Source of the DNA: Planctomycetota bacterium
GTDB taxonomy: Bacteria; Planctomycetota; Phycisphaerae; Phycisphaerales; SM1A02
Length of the DNA: 5,133 nt
NCBI GenBank assembly: GCA_022567855.1
Contig: JADFGE010000241.1
Span: forward strand, 1-5,133
Reading direction: 5' to 3'
Shown here: in pieces, positions 1-5,133 of the stretch
How positions within the stretch are numbered: position 1 is the stretch's first letter
Layout: each line of letters opens with the position of its first letter
Position numbers and translations under genes: made by a program
Notes under the pieces: model-generated
Told to the model about the DNA's origin: nothing
What the model saw: only the letters and a program-made list of their open reading frames with translations
Database searches by the model: none

Positions 1-796
1 TCGCTCCGGGGTCCTCGGTCTGGATCGCCGCTTCGAGCGTCGCGATGACATCCGACACCGTGTGGGCGTCCGACAAGTCGATGACCACATCCACGCCGTT
101 CACATCCGCGTTGATCGTGCCCAAACTGATGCCGAATCCCCGCCCGCCGTTGAGGTCCAGCAGCCTCGTGTTGCCGGTCATGGTGGGATTGAGATCAACA
201 GCGCCCTGAACTCGCGCGCTCAGCGTGCCGAAGGCATCCTCGCCGGACATGGTGATTGCGAGCGGGCCGGCCGAACCGACGTCGGTCGTCATCCCATCCC
301 CCACGCCTTGGTACTGCAATCCGCCGAGCAGCTCGACGATGGGCGGATTCGCCGTCGCATCGCCTCCGAAGAGATAGAGATCTTGAAACTGTCGGTTAGC
401 GATGCCGATGAGCTGATTGATCATCGCGTCGATCACTTGCGCCTGATTCTTGCGGGTCTCGGCGTCGGAACCGACCCCGATCTGACTGGACCCGATGCCC
501 TTGGCCTCCAACAGCATCTCGGAAGCGTCTCCCAATGCAGCATCGACGTTGCCCAGCACCGAATCTCCGTGCGAGAGGTTGCGCAATCGTTGATCGCGCC
601 GCTCGATGAGGTCGTCCAGCACACTGATCGAGCTCGCCGCGACCGGGTTGTCCGAAGCGCGGTTGACCGCCTTGCCGGTCGTCAATTGAATCTGCAAGCG
701 CAGAATATCCTGCTGAGTTCGAGTCAACGAGCTCCGCACGATCTGGGAGACAAGCGTATTGGGAACGCGGGCCAGGTTGGAGGGAATGCTACTCAT
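1..796 (-). CDS. flgL: Flagellar hook-filament junction protein FlgL (HAP3), 3' end beyond window
   Basis: FlgL is the second hook-filament junction protein, exported through the flagellar type III apparatus and placed between FlgK and the flagellin filament. The frame is open from the ATG at 796 to the window edge, giving 265 codons with no stop. Residues 1-75 form the flagellin-like N-terminal D0/D1 helix: heptad-rich SSLTRTQQDILRLQIQLTTG (22-41) followed by NRASDNPVAASSI (45-57), the flagellin/FlgL family signature. Residues 115-145 carry the second D1 helix and the QFQDLYLFGG motif (137-145) typical of FlgL. Residues 213-260 (LDLNGGRGFG, then VIDLSDAHTVSDVIATL) resemble a flagellin hook IN motif, usual in extended FlgL proteins, so the full protein is probably longer than the roughly 317-residue enteric form. 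It follows flgK by 91 nt. The start is placed by homology: the upstream sequence is pyrimidine-rich with no Shine-Dalgarno. Confidence 0.93.
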   Translation of the reverse strand, partial: MSSIPSNLARVPNTLVSQIVRSSLTRTQQDILRLQIQLTTGKAVNRASDNPVAASSISVLDDLIERRDQRLRNLSHGDSVLGNVDAALGDASEMLLEAKGIGSSQIGVGSDAETRKNQAQVIDAMINQLIGIANRQFQDLYLFGGDATANPPIVELLGGLQYQGVGDGMTTDVGSAGPLAITMSGEDAFGTLSARVQGAVDLNPTMTGNTRLLDLNGGRGFGISLGTINADVNGVDVVIDLSDAHTVSDVIATLEAAIQTEDPGA

Positions 797-887
797 GAGA
801 AGGGATTAGGAAGAAGGCATCGAGGCATCAAGGCATTAAGGGGGGAGAAGAAGGTATTAGGGATTAGGCATGAGGGGGAAGATGAGG
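797..887 (-). promoter_or_regulatory. C-rich, G-poor flgK-flgL intergenic leader
   Basis: This is the 91-nt gap between the flgK stop and the flgL start. My hand count of the minus-strand (mRNA-sense) composition is C 40, U 32, A 13, G 6, that is 79 percent pyrimidine with a C:G ratio near 7. No purine-rich Shine-Dalgarno precedes flgL and no hairpin terminator is visible. Unstructured C-rich, G-poor RNA is what Rho-loading (rut) sites look like, and pyrimidine-rich leaders can also bind ribosomal protein S1. The composition is seen; either role is inference. Much of the bias comes from the degenerate repeats annotated separately. Confidence 0.4.
801..875. repeat. Degenerate AGGNAT short tandem repeats
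   Basis: On the plus strand, three units AGGCATCG, AGGCATCA, AGGCATTA lie head to tail from 815 to 838 with an exact 8-bp period. A second array has a 7-bp period: AGGTATT, AGGGATT, AGGCATG from 852 to 872. The 10-mer AGGGATTAGG occurs at 801-810 and again at 859-868. All units are variants of AGGNATNN. The array fills the flgK-flgL gap and stops at both coding boundaries. It looks like slippage-derived intergenic sequence; I cannot tell whether related copies occur elsewhere in the genome. Confidence 0.65.
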
Positions 888-2582
888 TTAGATGATCGAG
901 AGGAGGGTTTGGAGGGTTTCGTCGATGACGGCGATGAAGCGGGCGGCGGCCTGAAACTGGCGCTGGAACATGAGCAGGTTGATCATTTCCTCGTCCAGCG
1001 AGACGCCGGAGACGGCCTGCACCTGCGCCGCCAGGCTTTCGCGCACGAGGGCGGATGACTTCACCGCGTCGTTGGCAGCGCCGGCCTTGACCGCCAGCGA
1101 GGTGACCGCGTTGCGCCAGAACTCGCGGAGGCTCGATCCGCCCAGCTCTGTATGCGCGACATCCTGCAGGTCGGCCAACGCCAGGGCCGTCCCGTTGGAC
1201 CCCGCCACGTGTCCCGCCCCGGCCGCAACCAGATTCGGATCGTTCTGGATCGTTTCGTTCACTGTGATTGTCGACGCATCGGAGCCGGTGAAGAACGTAT
1301 GCAACCCCAACGCCGCCAGCGCGCCGCTCGTGTCGTCGGAGAAGCTGATCTCGTATCCACTATTGGCGGTAAGCACCAGCGCGTTCCCGGACGATGCGCT
1401 CGCCGTCACGTTGGGCACCGCGACGGTCACGTTGATCTCGTTGATCAAATCGTCCAACGACATCGCATCGCCGTCCACGTTGATCTGGTACGTCGTTCTC
1501 GTACCCGAGTCCTTGTGCGTCACGTGGACGAAGAAGCTGCCGTTTTCGATCGGGAAGTCCAAACCGGCCGCGGTCGAGTTGAGCGTCGCCGTGGTGTCAT
1601 CCACGGTGTAACTCCCCGTCACCTGGTCGTAGCCATTGCGGCCTTGCCCCTGCGAGTGCACGCGGTTGACCTGGAATATCAGTTGGGCGGAGAAGGTGTC
1701 CAGATCGTCGATCGCCGGCTGAACCGTCTCCTCGCGCTGCCGCAGCAGGCCGCCGATTCGACCCGTGCTCACATTCAGCTTCGTCCCGTCGGCCTTCACA
1801 CGGATCGACACCTCCGTCTTCCCCTGCACGGTCTCAACGCGCAGCTCGACGCCGCGCGATTGTCCGCCCAGAACGATCGGGACCGATCCGACGAACACAT
1901 CGGTCGCGCCGCTCGCTTGCTCGATGACGCTCACGTCGAGGTTCTCAGCCAGCTGATCGATCAGCAGATCACGCTGATCGCGCAGCGCCGCCGTCTCCGT
2001 GACCCCTTGCTCCGTTTGCGCGATCTGTACATTGAGCAGTGATATCCGGTCAAGGATGTCATTCACCGCCGTCACGGATGCGCCCAGCTCGCGATCGATC
2101 TCCTTGATCACGACCGCATAGTCCTCGCGCAACGCGCTGATCTTGTTCGACAGCGTCATCCCCTGCTGCACCACCAGCGACCGGACGGCAGTATCCTCGG
2201 GATTGTTCGCCAACTCGGAGAACGCGCCGAAAAACGCGCTCAGGGCGCTGGAGATATCCGAGTCGGTGAGCTCGTTCTGCAGCGTCTCGATCGACGTCAA
2301 AAAACGCTGATCGATCAACGCGGTGTGCTCCTGGCTCAACGCGTCGCGCAGCCGTGACTGAAGCGCGGTGTCGACCTCGCGGCGGATCGCGTCCAACCGC
2401 ACGCCCTGACCAACGAAGGCGTTGCGCCCGACGAGCTCGTCACGGGCCGCCGCCAAGTGGACGGATCGGCGGTGAAACCCCACCGTCGCCACGTTGGCCA
2501 TGTTGTTGCCGGCCACCTGCATCGCCGCCTGGCTGGCGGCAAGCGCCGATCGTCCGATTTGTAGCGCTCCGGTGAGGCTCAT
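888..2582 (-). CDS. flgK: Flagellar hook-associated protein FlgK (HAP1)
   Basis: FlgK is the first hook-filament junction protein, exported by the flagellar secretion system and polymerised on top of the completed hook. The 564-residue length is within the usual range. The N-terminus (residues 1-40: SALAASQAAMQVAGNNMANV, then TVGFHRRSV) is the rod/hook/HAP D0 motif, and FVGQGVRLDAIRREVD (56-71) follows as in other FlgK proteins. Residues 80-310 form the helical D1 region, with a long coiled section around 145-215. Residues about 341-435 form a beta-rich inserted outer domain (FFVHVTHKDSG, YQINVDGD, ISFSDDTSGALAALGL, FFTG). The C-terminus, SLDEEMINLLMFQRQFQAAA (528-547) ending in LQTLLSII, is the diagnostic C-terminal helix. 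It lies 63 nt after flgN, its predicted chaperone. No good Shine-Dalgarno precedes ATG 2582; the start is fixed by the conserved N-terminal motif. Confidence 0.97.
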   Translation of the reverse strand: MSLTGALQIGRSALAASQAAMQVAGNNMANVATVGFHRRSVHLAAARDELVGRNAFVGQGVRLDAIRREVDTALQSRLRDALSQEHTALIDQRFLTSIETLQNELTDSDISSALSAFFGAFSELANNPEDTAVRSLVVQQGMTLSNKISALREDYAVVIKEIDRELGASVTAVNDILDRISLLNVQIAQTEQGVTETAALRDQRDLLIDQLAENLDVSVIEQASGATDVFVGSVPIVLGGQSRGVELRVETVQGKTEVSIRVKADGTKLNVSTGRIGGLLRQREETVQPAIDDLDTFSAQLIFQVNRVHSQGQGRNGYDQVTGSYTVDDTTATLNSTAAGLDFPIENGSFFVHVTHKDSGTRTTYQINVDGDAMSLDDLINEINVTVAVPNVTASASSGNALVLTANSGYEISFSDDTSGALAALGLHTFFTGSDASTITVNETIQNDPNLVAAGAGHVAGSNGTALALADLQDVAHTELGGSSLREFWRNAVTSLAVKAGAANDAVKSSALVRESLAAQVQAVSGVSLDEEMINLLMFQRQFQAAARFIAVIDETLQTLLSII

Positions 2583-2608
2583 AATCGTGTTCGTGTCCTG
2601 ATCGTCAT
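2579..2608 (-). other. Possible 9-codon leader ORF overlapping the flgK start
   Basis: In the flgN-flgK gap an ATG at 2608 opens a nine-codon frame (MTIRTRTRL) whose TGA shares the ATGA at 2582-2579 with the flgK start codon. That geometry would allow termination-reinitiation coupling and could explain the lack of a properly spaced Shine-Dalgarno for flgK. The only purine run before the mini-ORF (GAAGG) ends one base from its ATG, which is too close for normal initiation. A frame this short can arise by chance, so this is a suggestion only. Confidence 0.15.
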
Positions 2609-2645
2609 GCCTTCGGCGCCCACAACGACCACGGCCGATCTGCTC

Positions 2646-3176
2646 CTAGCTCTTGAGATGATACTGCGCTCCGGTCGCAATCCGACCCTGATCGGAGTAC
2701 ACACGCGCCCGGCTCAGCGCCGACTGCAGGGTCTGCAGCAGTCCACCCATGTGCCGGGCCAGCGCATCCGCCGCCGCCCGCACGATCCGGCTCGAACCGC
2801 GGACTTCCTCGATCGTGGATCGAAGCTCGTCTGACAGCTCAAGCATCCGGCTCCGGTTCGGCTCGTCGATCGCTTGGGCAACCTCCCTGATCGACAGGGG
2901 CTTGCTCGCCGTCGGGTCCAGCATTTCCGTCAGCTTTCCCGCCAGAATCAGGCGCGCCTTTTCCAAATCAGTGACGTGCTGCGCAATCGTGTTTTCCTCT
3001 TGGCAAAGCTCCGCGATCGCATTCATGTCAGCCTTGCGGATGGCCTGGCGCGTGCGCTCAATCAGTTGCCCCAACTTCTCGTAGTCCTGTTGCTGGCTGC
3101 GCAGAATCTGCTCGAGCCGCATCACCAGCTCGTCCACGCTCACAAGGGCGGTTGACTCCGGTTCACGACTTGACAT
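2646..3176 (-). CDS. flgN: FlgN-like flagellar export chaperone
   Basis: FlgN proteins are small cytoplasmic helical chaperones that hold FlgK and FlgL before export. This 176-residue protein is almost entirely predicted helix: charged, heptad-like segments at about 14-85 (LVMRLEQILRSQQQDYEKL, then IERTRQAIRKADM) and 95-160. The C-terminal ARVYSDQGR (157-165) matches the short Tyr...Gly motif that commonly ends the FlgN helical core. There is no signal peptide or membrane segment. Position supports the call strongly, since the gene sits directly before flgK and flgL. Its start overlaps the end of flgJ by 14 nt, and a GGAG lies 7 nt upstream inside flgJ. FlgN sequences diverge greatly, so the family call rests on size, helical pattern, C-terminal motif and context together. 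Confidence 0.85.
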   Translation of the reverse strand: MSSREPESTALVSVDELVMRLEQILRSQQQDYEKLGQLIERTRQAIRKADMNAIAELCQEENTIAQHVTDLEKARLILAGKLTEMLDPTASKPLSIREVAQAIDEPNRSRMLELSDELRSTIEEVRGSSRIVRAAADALARHMGGLLQTLQSALSRARVYSDQGRIATGAQYHLKS

Positions 3177-3567
3177 GGTCTGACTCCAGTGGCGCTTCAG
3201 ACGCCGGCGCTTCGGGACCGAGCAACCGATCCAGGATCACGTCCACGAGCGGAAAGTTGGCGGCGCCGATGATGCGGTCGGCCAAGTGCTGACTCAACAG
3301 CGGTGCGAAACGTTTCTCAGCCGTGGTCGGAGCGAACGGCGGCTCCGCGAGTGGGCGTTCATACATCGCGTCAAGCAGCGGCACGAGAAGCGCCGCGGCC
3401 ACGAGCTGAGTCGCCGCCTCCCGCGCCGCCGGGCGACCGTGCATTTTGGCGGCTTTTTGTAGCGATTCAGCGAACGAATCCCCCCCCAGCTTGTTCCCGG
3501 CAGCACCGGCCAGGGCGGGAAGTGCGAACTTCGCCATCAAATCTGCGCTGGCCGTCGGCTCGATCAT
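3163..3567 (-). CDS. flgJ: FlgJ-like rod-binding protein without the muramidase domain
   Basis: The 134-residue product matches the N-terminal rod-binding half of FlgJ, the scaffold that helps the rod assemble in the periplasm. The core runs from about residue 47 to 116: AAREAATQLVAAALLVPLLD (47-66), the AEKRFAPLLSQHLADRI segment (83-99) and NFPLVDVILDRLL (104-116). This corresponds to the family pattern of an alanine-rich helix, a Met/Arg/Pro turn, then a helix ending in an L-x-D-R-I-type motif. There is no C-terminal glucosaminidase domain, as in many non-enteric bacteria, so wall cleavage must come from another enzyme. The ATG overlaps the flgI stop by 4 nt (ATGA) with no strong Shine-Dalgarno, implying coupled translation. 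Codons 27-30 contain a run of eight G. Some annotation would call this simply a rod-binding protein. Confidence 0.8.
   Translation of the reverse strand: MIEPTASADLMAKFALPALAGAAGNKLGGDSFAESLQKAAKMHGRPAAREAATQLVAAALLVPLLDAMYERPLAEPPFAPTTAEKRFAPLLSQHLADRIIGAANFPLVDVILDRLLGPEAPASEAPLESDHVKS
3184..3187 (-). promoter_or_regulatory. Shine-Dalgarno GGAG for flgN
   Basis: GGAG on the minus strand lies 7 nt before the ATG at 3176, within the last codons of flgJ. It supports ATG 3176 as the flgN start and means flgN can be initiated independently even though it overlaps flgJ by 14 nt. Confidence 0.65.
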
Positions 3568-4670
3568 CGGGTCACGATCCGGGCGTGAAGCGCCCCGGTC
3601 TTCTGCATTTCGTAAATAATGGCGATCTGATCCTCAACCGGGACCTTCAGTTGGTCCAAGGCCGAGAGCAAATCCAGTAACTTCGTCGACATGCGCGTTT
3701 GCTGCTGTGACGTATCCAACCCGATGTACCGACGCTCCGTGTAAATGGGCTGCTGCACCGTCGCGACCGGCGCCGGCGTGATGCTCGTAATCGACAGTCC
3801 CCGGTGCGCGATCCCCACCGGCGAGATCTCCACGTTGCCCGTCACCAGAATGATGCCTTGCTTTTCGTTGATCACGATCCGCGCTTCGGTCTGGATCAGC
3901 GACGGGTCGATGTGGATCGTCAGCAGCGTGGTGATGAAGTTCGCCGGTTCACCCCGCTCGTTCAACGGCAGCAGCACCTTCACGTTCTTCGCATCCTCGG
4001 CCACCGCAACGTCCGCGTACCCGTCCAGCGCGAACTCCTCGTTGATCGCCCCGGCCAGCGTCGTCGCCATTGGATAACCGGCGTATTGGTCCTTGATGAC
4101 CAGCCCCAGGGTCCCGGCCGCCGTCACGGGGTCCGTTCGGATGTCCTGCAGCATCTGACCCCCGCCGCGCACCACCCCGCTCCGCGGATTCACCCCCTCG
4201 ATCACCACCGTTCCCGTCGCCACCGCCATCGTTATCAAGTCCGGTGAATCCGGCAGCGGGAGACGCAGCGGTGACATCACCAGCCGACCGCCCGCCAGGC
4301 TCTGGGCGTTGAACAGCGTCTCGACATACACGTCCAGCCGATCCCCCTCCCGGACGCCCGTCGCGGGAATCTCCATCGTTACCGCCACGATGGCGAAGGC
4401 GTCCGCCTTGGCCAGCTCCTCGAGACTCATCACGCTGTTGCCGAGGTTCTTGAGCAATTTGGCATACGGCCGCGCTGAGACCAGCGATTTCTTGCTCTCG
4501 TCACCCGTGCCATTCAACCCGATGACGATCCCCATTCCGGTGAGCACGTTGCGCTCGTGCCCTTTGATCCGAATCAGGTCCTGGATCGTCGTCCCGTACG
4601 CAGCCGTTGCGCACAGCGCAAGTATCGCGCTGGCAATTACCCCTGTTGAACGCCGTTTCACCCTTGGCAT
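3564..4670 (-). CDS. flgI: Flagellar P-ring protein FlgI
   Basis: FlgI is exported by Sec and polymerises in the periplasm into the P ring, the bushing around the flagellar rod. The product is 368 residues, the usual family length. Residues 1-26 form a signal peptide: basic PRVKRR, a hydrophobic segment (VIASAILALCATAA) and likely cleavage after AYG. The mature start TTIQDLIRIKGHERNVLTGM leads into GIVIGLNGTGD (47-57), the hallmark FlgI motif. Further family blocks are ATGVREGDRLDVYVETL (103-119) with NAQSLAGGRLVMSPL (121-135), GNVEISPVGIAHRGLSI (278-294) and the C-terminal LLDLLSALDQLKVPVEDQIA (331-350) ending in TGALHARIVTR. The frame stays open upstream to 5108, but ATG 4670 is chosen because it gives a proper signal peptide, has an AGGAGGT before it, and avoids overlapping the divergent gene. 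It is the first gene of the minus-strand unit; no flgA or flgH lies directly upstream. Confidence 0.97.
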   Translation of the reverse strand: MPRVKRRSTGVIASAILALCATAAYGTTIQDLIRIKGHERNVLTGMGIVIGLNGTGDESKKSLVSARPYAKLLKNLGNSVMSLEELAKADAFAIVAVTMEIPATGVREGDRLDVYVETLFNAQSLAGGRLVMSPLRLPLPDSPDLITMAVATGTVVIEGVNPRSGVVRGGGQMLQDIRTDPVTAAGTLGLVIKDQYAGYPMATTLAGAINEEFALDGYADVAVAEDAKNVKVLLPLNERGEPANFITTLLTIHIDPSLIQTEARIVINEKQGIILVTGNVEISPVGIAHRGLSITSITPAPVATVQQPIYTERRYIGLDTSQQQTRMSTKLLDLLSALDQLKVPVEDQIAIIYEMQKTGALHARIVTR

Positions 4671-4674
4671 GCGG

Positions 4675-4681
4675 ACCTCCT
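4675..4681 (-). promoter_or_regulatory. Strong Shine-Dalgarno AGGAGGT for flgI
   Basis: A near-perfect anti-16S match, AGGAGGT on the minus strand, lies 4 nt before the ATG at 4670. It decides the flgI start against the longer open frame. It is the only strong site in the window, which fits flgI being the lead gene of the operon. Confidence 0.85.
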
Positions 4682-4711
4682 GTCTATTGGCGGTGAGTCT
4701 CGACGACACCT

Positions 4712-4727
4712 TGCAAACCGCGGGCCT
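4712..4727 (-). promoter_or_regulatory. Sigma-54-like -24/-12 promoter element upstream of flgI
   Basis: On the minus strand, AGGCCCG (4727-4721), four spacer bases, then TTGCA (4716-4712) fits the sigma-54 pattern TGGCACG-N4-TTGCW. The GG and GC dinucleotides are separated by exactly 10 nt, the -12 half is perfect, and the -24 half matches 5 of 7 positions, with A for the first T and C for A. The predicted transcript would start near 4700, about 30 nt before the flgI ATG, leaving room for the Shine-Dalgarno. Sigma-54 control of basal-body and hook genes is known in many flagellated bacteria. Whether this organism uses it here is inference. Confidence 0.4.
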
Positions 4728-4772
4728 GACCACAAGTGAAGTCCGATTCGCCGATCGAGTGCGCCGTTTCCG

Positions 4773-4778
4773 TACAAT
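4773..4778 (+). promoter_or_regulatory. -10-like TACAAT immediately before the divergent gene
   Basis: TACAAT differs from the housekeeping -10 consensus by one base and ends 6 nt before the ATG at 4785. Transcription starting the usual 7 nt downstream would begin at the A of that ATG, giving a leaderless mRNA. No Shine-Dalgarno is present in the preceding bases. No good -35 hexamer is visible at 16-18 nt spacing, which weakens the call. Confidence 0.4.
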
Positions 4779-4784
4779 CTCTCC

Positions 4785-5133
4785 ATGGATCACGCCAACG
4801 ACCACCGCCCCGACCGGCTGGATCGACTCGGGTTGATCGCAGGCCCGCTGGCGGTGCTCATCCTGTTCGTGTGGTTCGCCGGCTGGACCGGACCCGCCCG
4901 GCCGCAGGCAGGGGTCTCGGCGATCATCGTGCTGCTCAGCTCGGCCCCGTGGGCGCTCGGGTGGCTCGTCGCGGCGTACGGCCTCGGCTGGCCGTTGCAA
5001 CGGCTGCTCGATCCCCGGGGCGACGACCCGTTCGTGGTGCAACTCGGGCTCGGTATAGCGGCAATGTTTATCATCGACGCCGCCCTCGGCGCGCTCGGCG
5101 TACTGCAATGGGGCGGATCACTCGGTGCTTGGA
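4785..5133 (+). CDS. Multi-pass membrane protein of unknown function, N-terminal part
   Basis: I do not recognise this gene. The frame is open from ATG 4785 to the window edge (116 codons), with an in-frame TGA upstream at 4737-4739 and no alternative ATG or GTG between. The product starts with a short polar, charged cytoplasmic-looking segment (MDHANDHRPDRLDR). Three hydrophobic stretches follow: about residues 15-35 (LGLIAGPLAVLILFVWFAGW), 44-67 (VSAIIVLLSSAPWALGWLVA and on) and 84-108 (VVQLGLGIAAMFIIDAALGA, then LGVL). The loop at 70-82 (LQRLLDPRGDD) is charged. GC-rich third positions match coding DNA, unlike the opposite strand frames. It resembles the opening of large polytopic proteins such as membrane glycosyltransferases, but three helices are not enough to assign a family. 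It is divergent from flgI and has no evident flagellar role. Confidence 0.8.
   Translation, partial: MDHANDHRPDRLDRLGLIAGPLAVLILFVWFAGWTGPARPQAGVSAIIVLLSSAPWALGWLVAAYGLGWPLQRLLDPRGDDPFVVQLGLGIAAMFIIDAALGALGVLQWGGSLGAW

Noticed and set aside
62..895. A 277-codon plus-strand frame opposite flgL
   Set aside because: It is antisense to well-conserved flgL codons, has an arginine/histidine/glutamine-rich composition typical of reverse-frame translation in high-GC DNA, and shows no domain.
1152..2042. A 296-codon plus-strand frame opposite flgK
   Set aside because: It is full of R, H, V, D and Q as expected for the complement of high-GC codons, and lies entirely within conserved FlgK.
2583..2645. 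Intrinsic terminator in the flgN-flgK gap
   Set aside because: Only a short GGCGCC palindrome is present, without a longer stem or a U tract; read-through of the operon is expected.
4608..4622. Cysteine at FlgI residue 20 as a lipoprotein cleavage site
   Set aside because: The preceding residues are LAL, with Leu at -1, which is not a lipobox. FlgI is normally cleaved by signal peptidase I, and the AYG site six residues later fits.
4745..4757. CGAT-containing repeats (CGATTCGCCGATCG) as an operator between the divergent genes
   Set aside because: The half-sites are too short and imperfect, and similar CGATC words are frequent throughout this window.
4309..4836. A 175-codon plus-strand frame spanning the flgI start and the intergenic region
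   Set aside because: Serine/threonine/arginine-rich antisense of flgI with no start signal. It is out of frame with the better-supported plus-strand gene at 4785.
4671..5108. Upstream extension of the flgI frame, which would give a 514-residue protein
   Set aside because: The extension is antisense to the divergent membrane gene, has shadow-type composition, and would bury the signal peptide and the AGGAGGT site internally.

Overview
The window is the rod/ring-to-hook-junction part of a bacterial flagellar gene cluster, read on the minus strand as flgI - flgJ (rod-binding domain only) - flgN - flgK - flgL. flgL runs off the low-coordinate edge. A divergent, unrelated membrane-protein gene on the plus strand runs off the high-coordinate edge. 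GC is high. A FlgI P-ring protein, a single-domain FlgJ, this FlgI/FlgJ/FlgN/FlgK/FlgL order and the particular FlgI and FlgL sequence styles fit a Planctomycetes-type (possibly Phycisphaerae-like) bacterium. That assignment rests on remembered family resemblance, not on a search.

Layout, in transcription order for the minus strand. Positions 4671-4784 are a 114-nt divergent intergenic region. It holds a sigma-54-like -24/-12 element and a strong Shine-Dalgarno for flgI, plus a -10-like TACAAT for the plus-strand gene. flgI (3564-4670) encodes the secreted P-ring subunit. It overlaps flgJ (3163-3567) by 4 nt (ATGA), and flgJ overlaps flgN (2646-3176) by 14 nt. A 63-nt gap then precedes flgK (888-2582). 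A 91-nt, strikingly C-rich and G-poor gap made of degenerate AGGNAT repeats (plus-strand sense) precedes flgL (start at 796). Neither flgK nor flgL has a convincing Shine-Dalgarno.

How the genes work together: FlgI forms the periplasmic P ring around the rod. FlgJ-N caps or assists rod assembly. FlgN is the cytoplasmic export chaperone for FlgK and FlgL, which form the junction between hook and filament. The unit is therefore a coherent late-basal-body/hook-completion operon. On the plus strand, 4785-5133 is the N-terminal 116 codons of a multi-pass membrane protein that I cannot name.

I found no mobile element, CRISPR array, RNA gene or clearly new system. The points worth a second look are regulatory and architectural: the sigma-54-like element, a likely leaderless divergent transcript, the C-rich repeat leader of flgL, a G8 tract in flgJ, and a mini-ORF overlapping the flgK start. 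Several long plus-strand ORFs opposite flgK, flgL and flgI are shadows of high-GC coding sequence.
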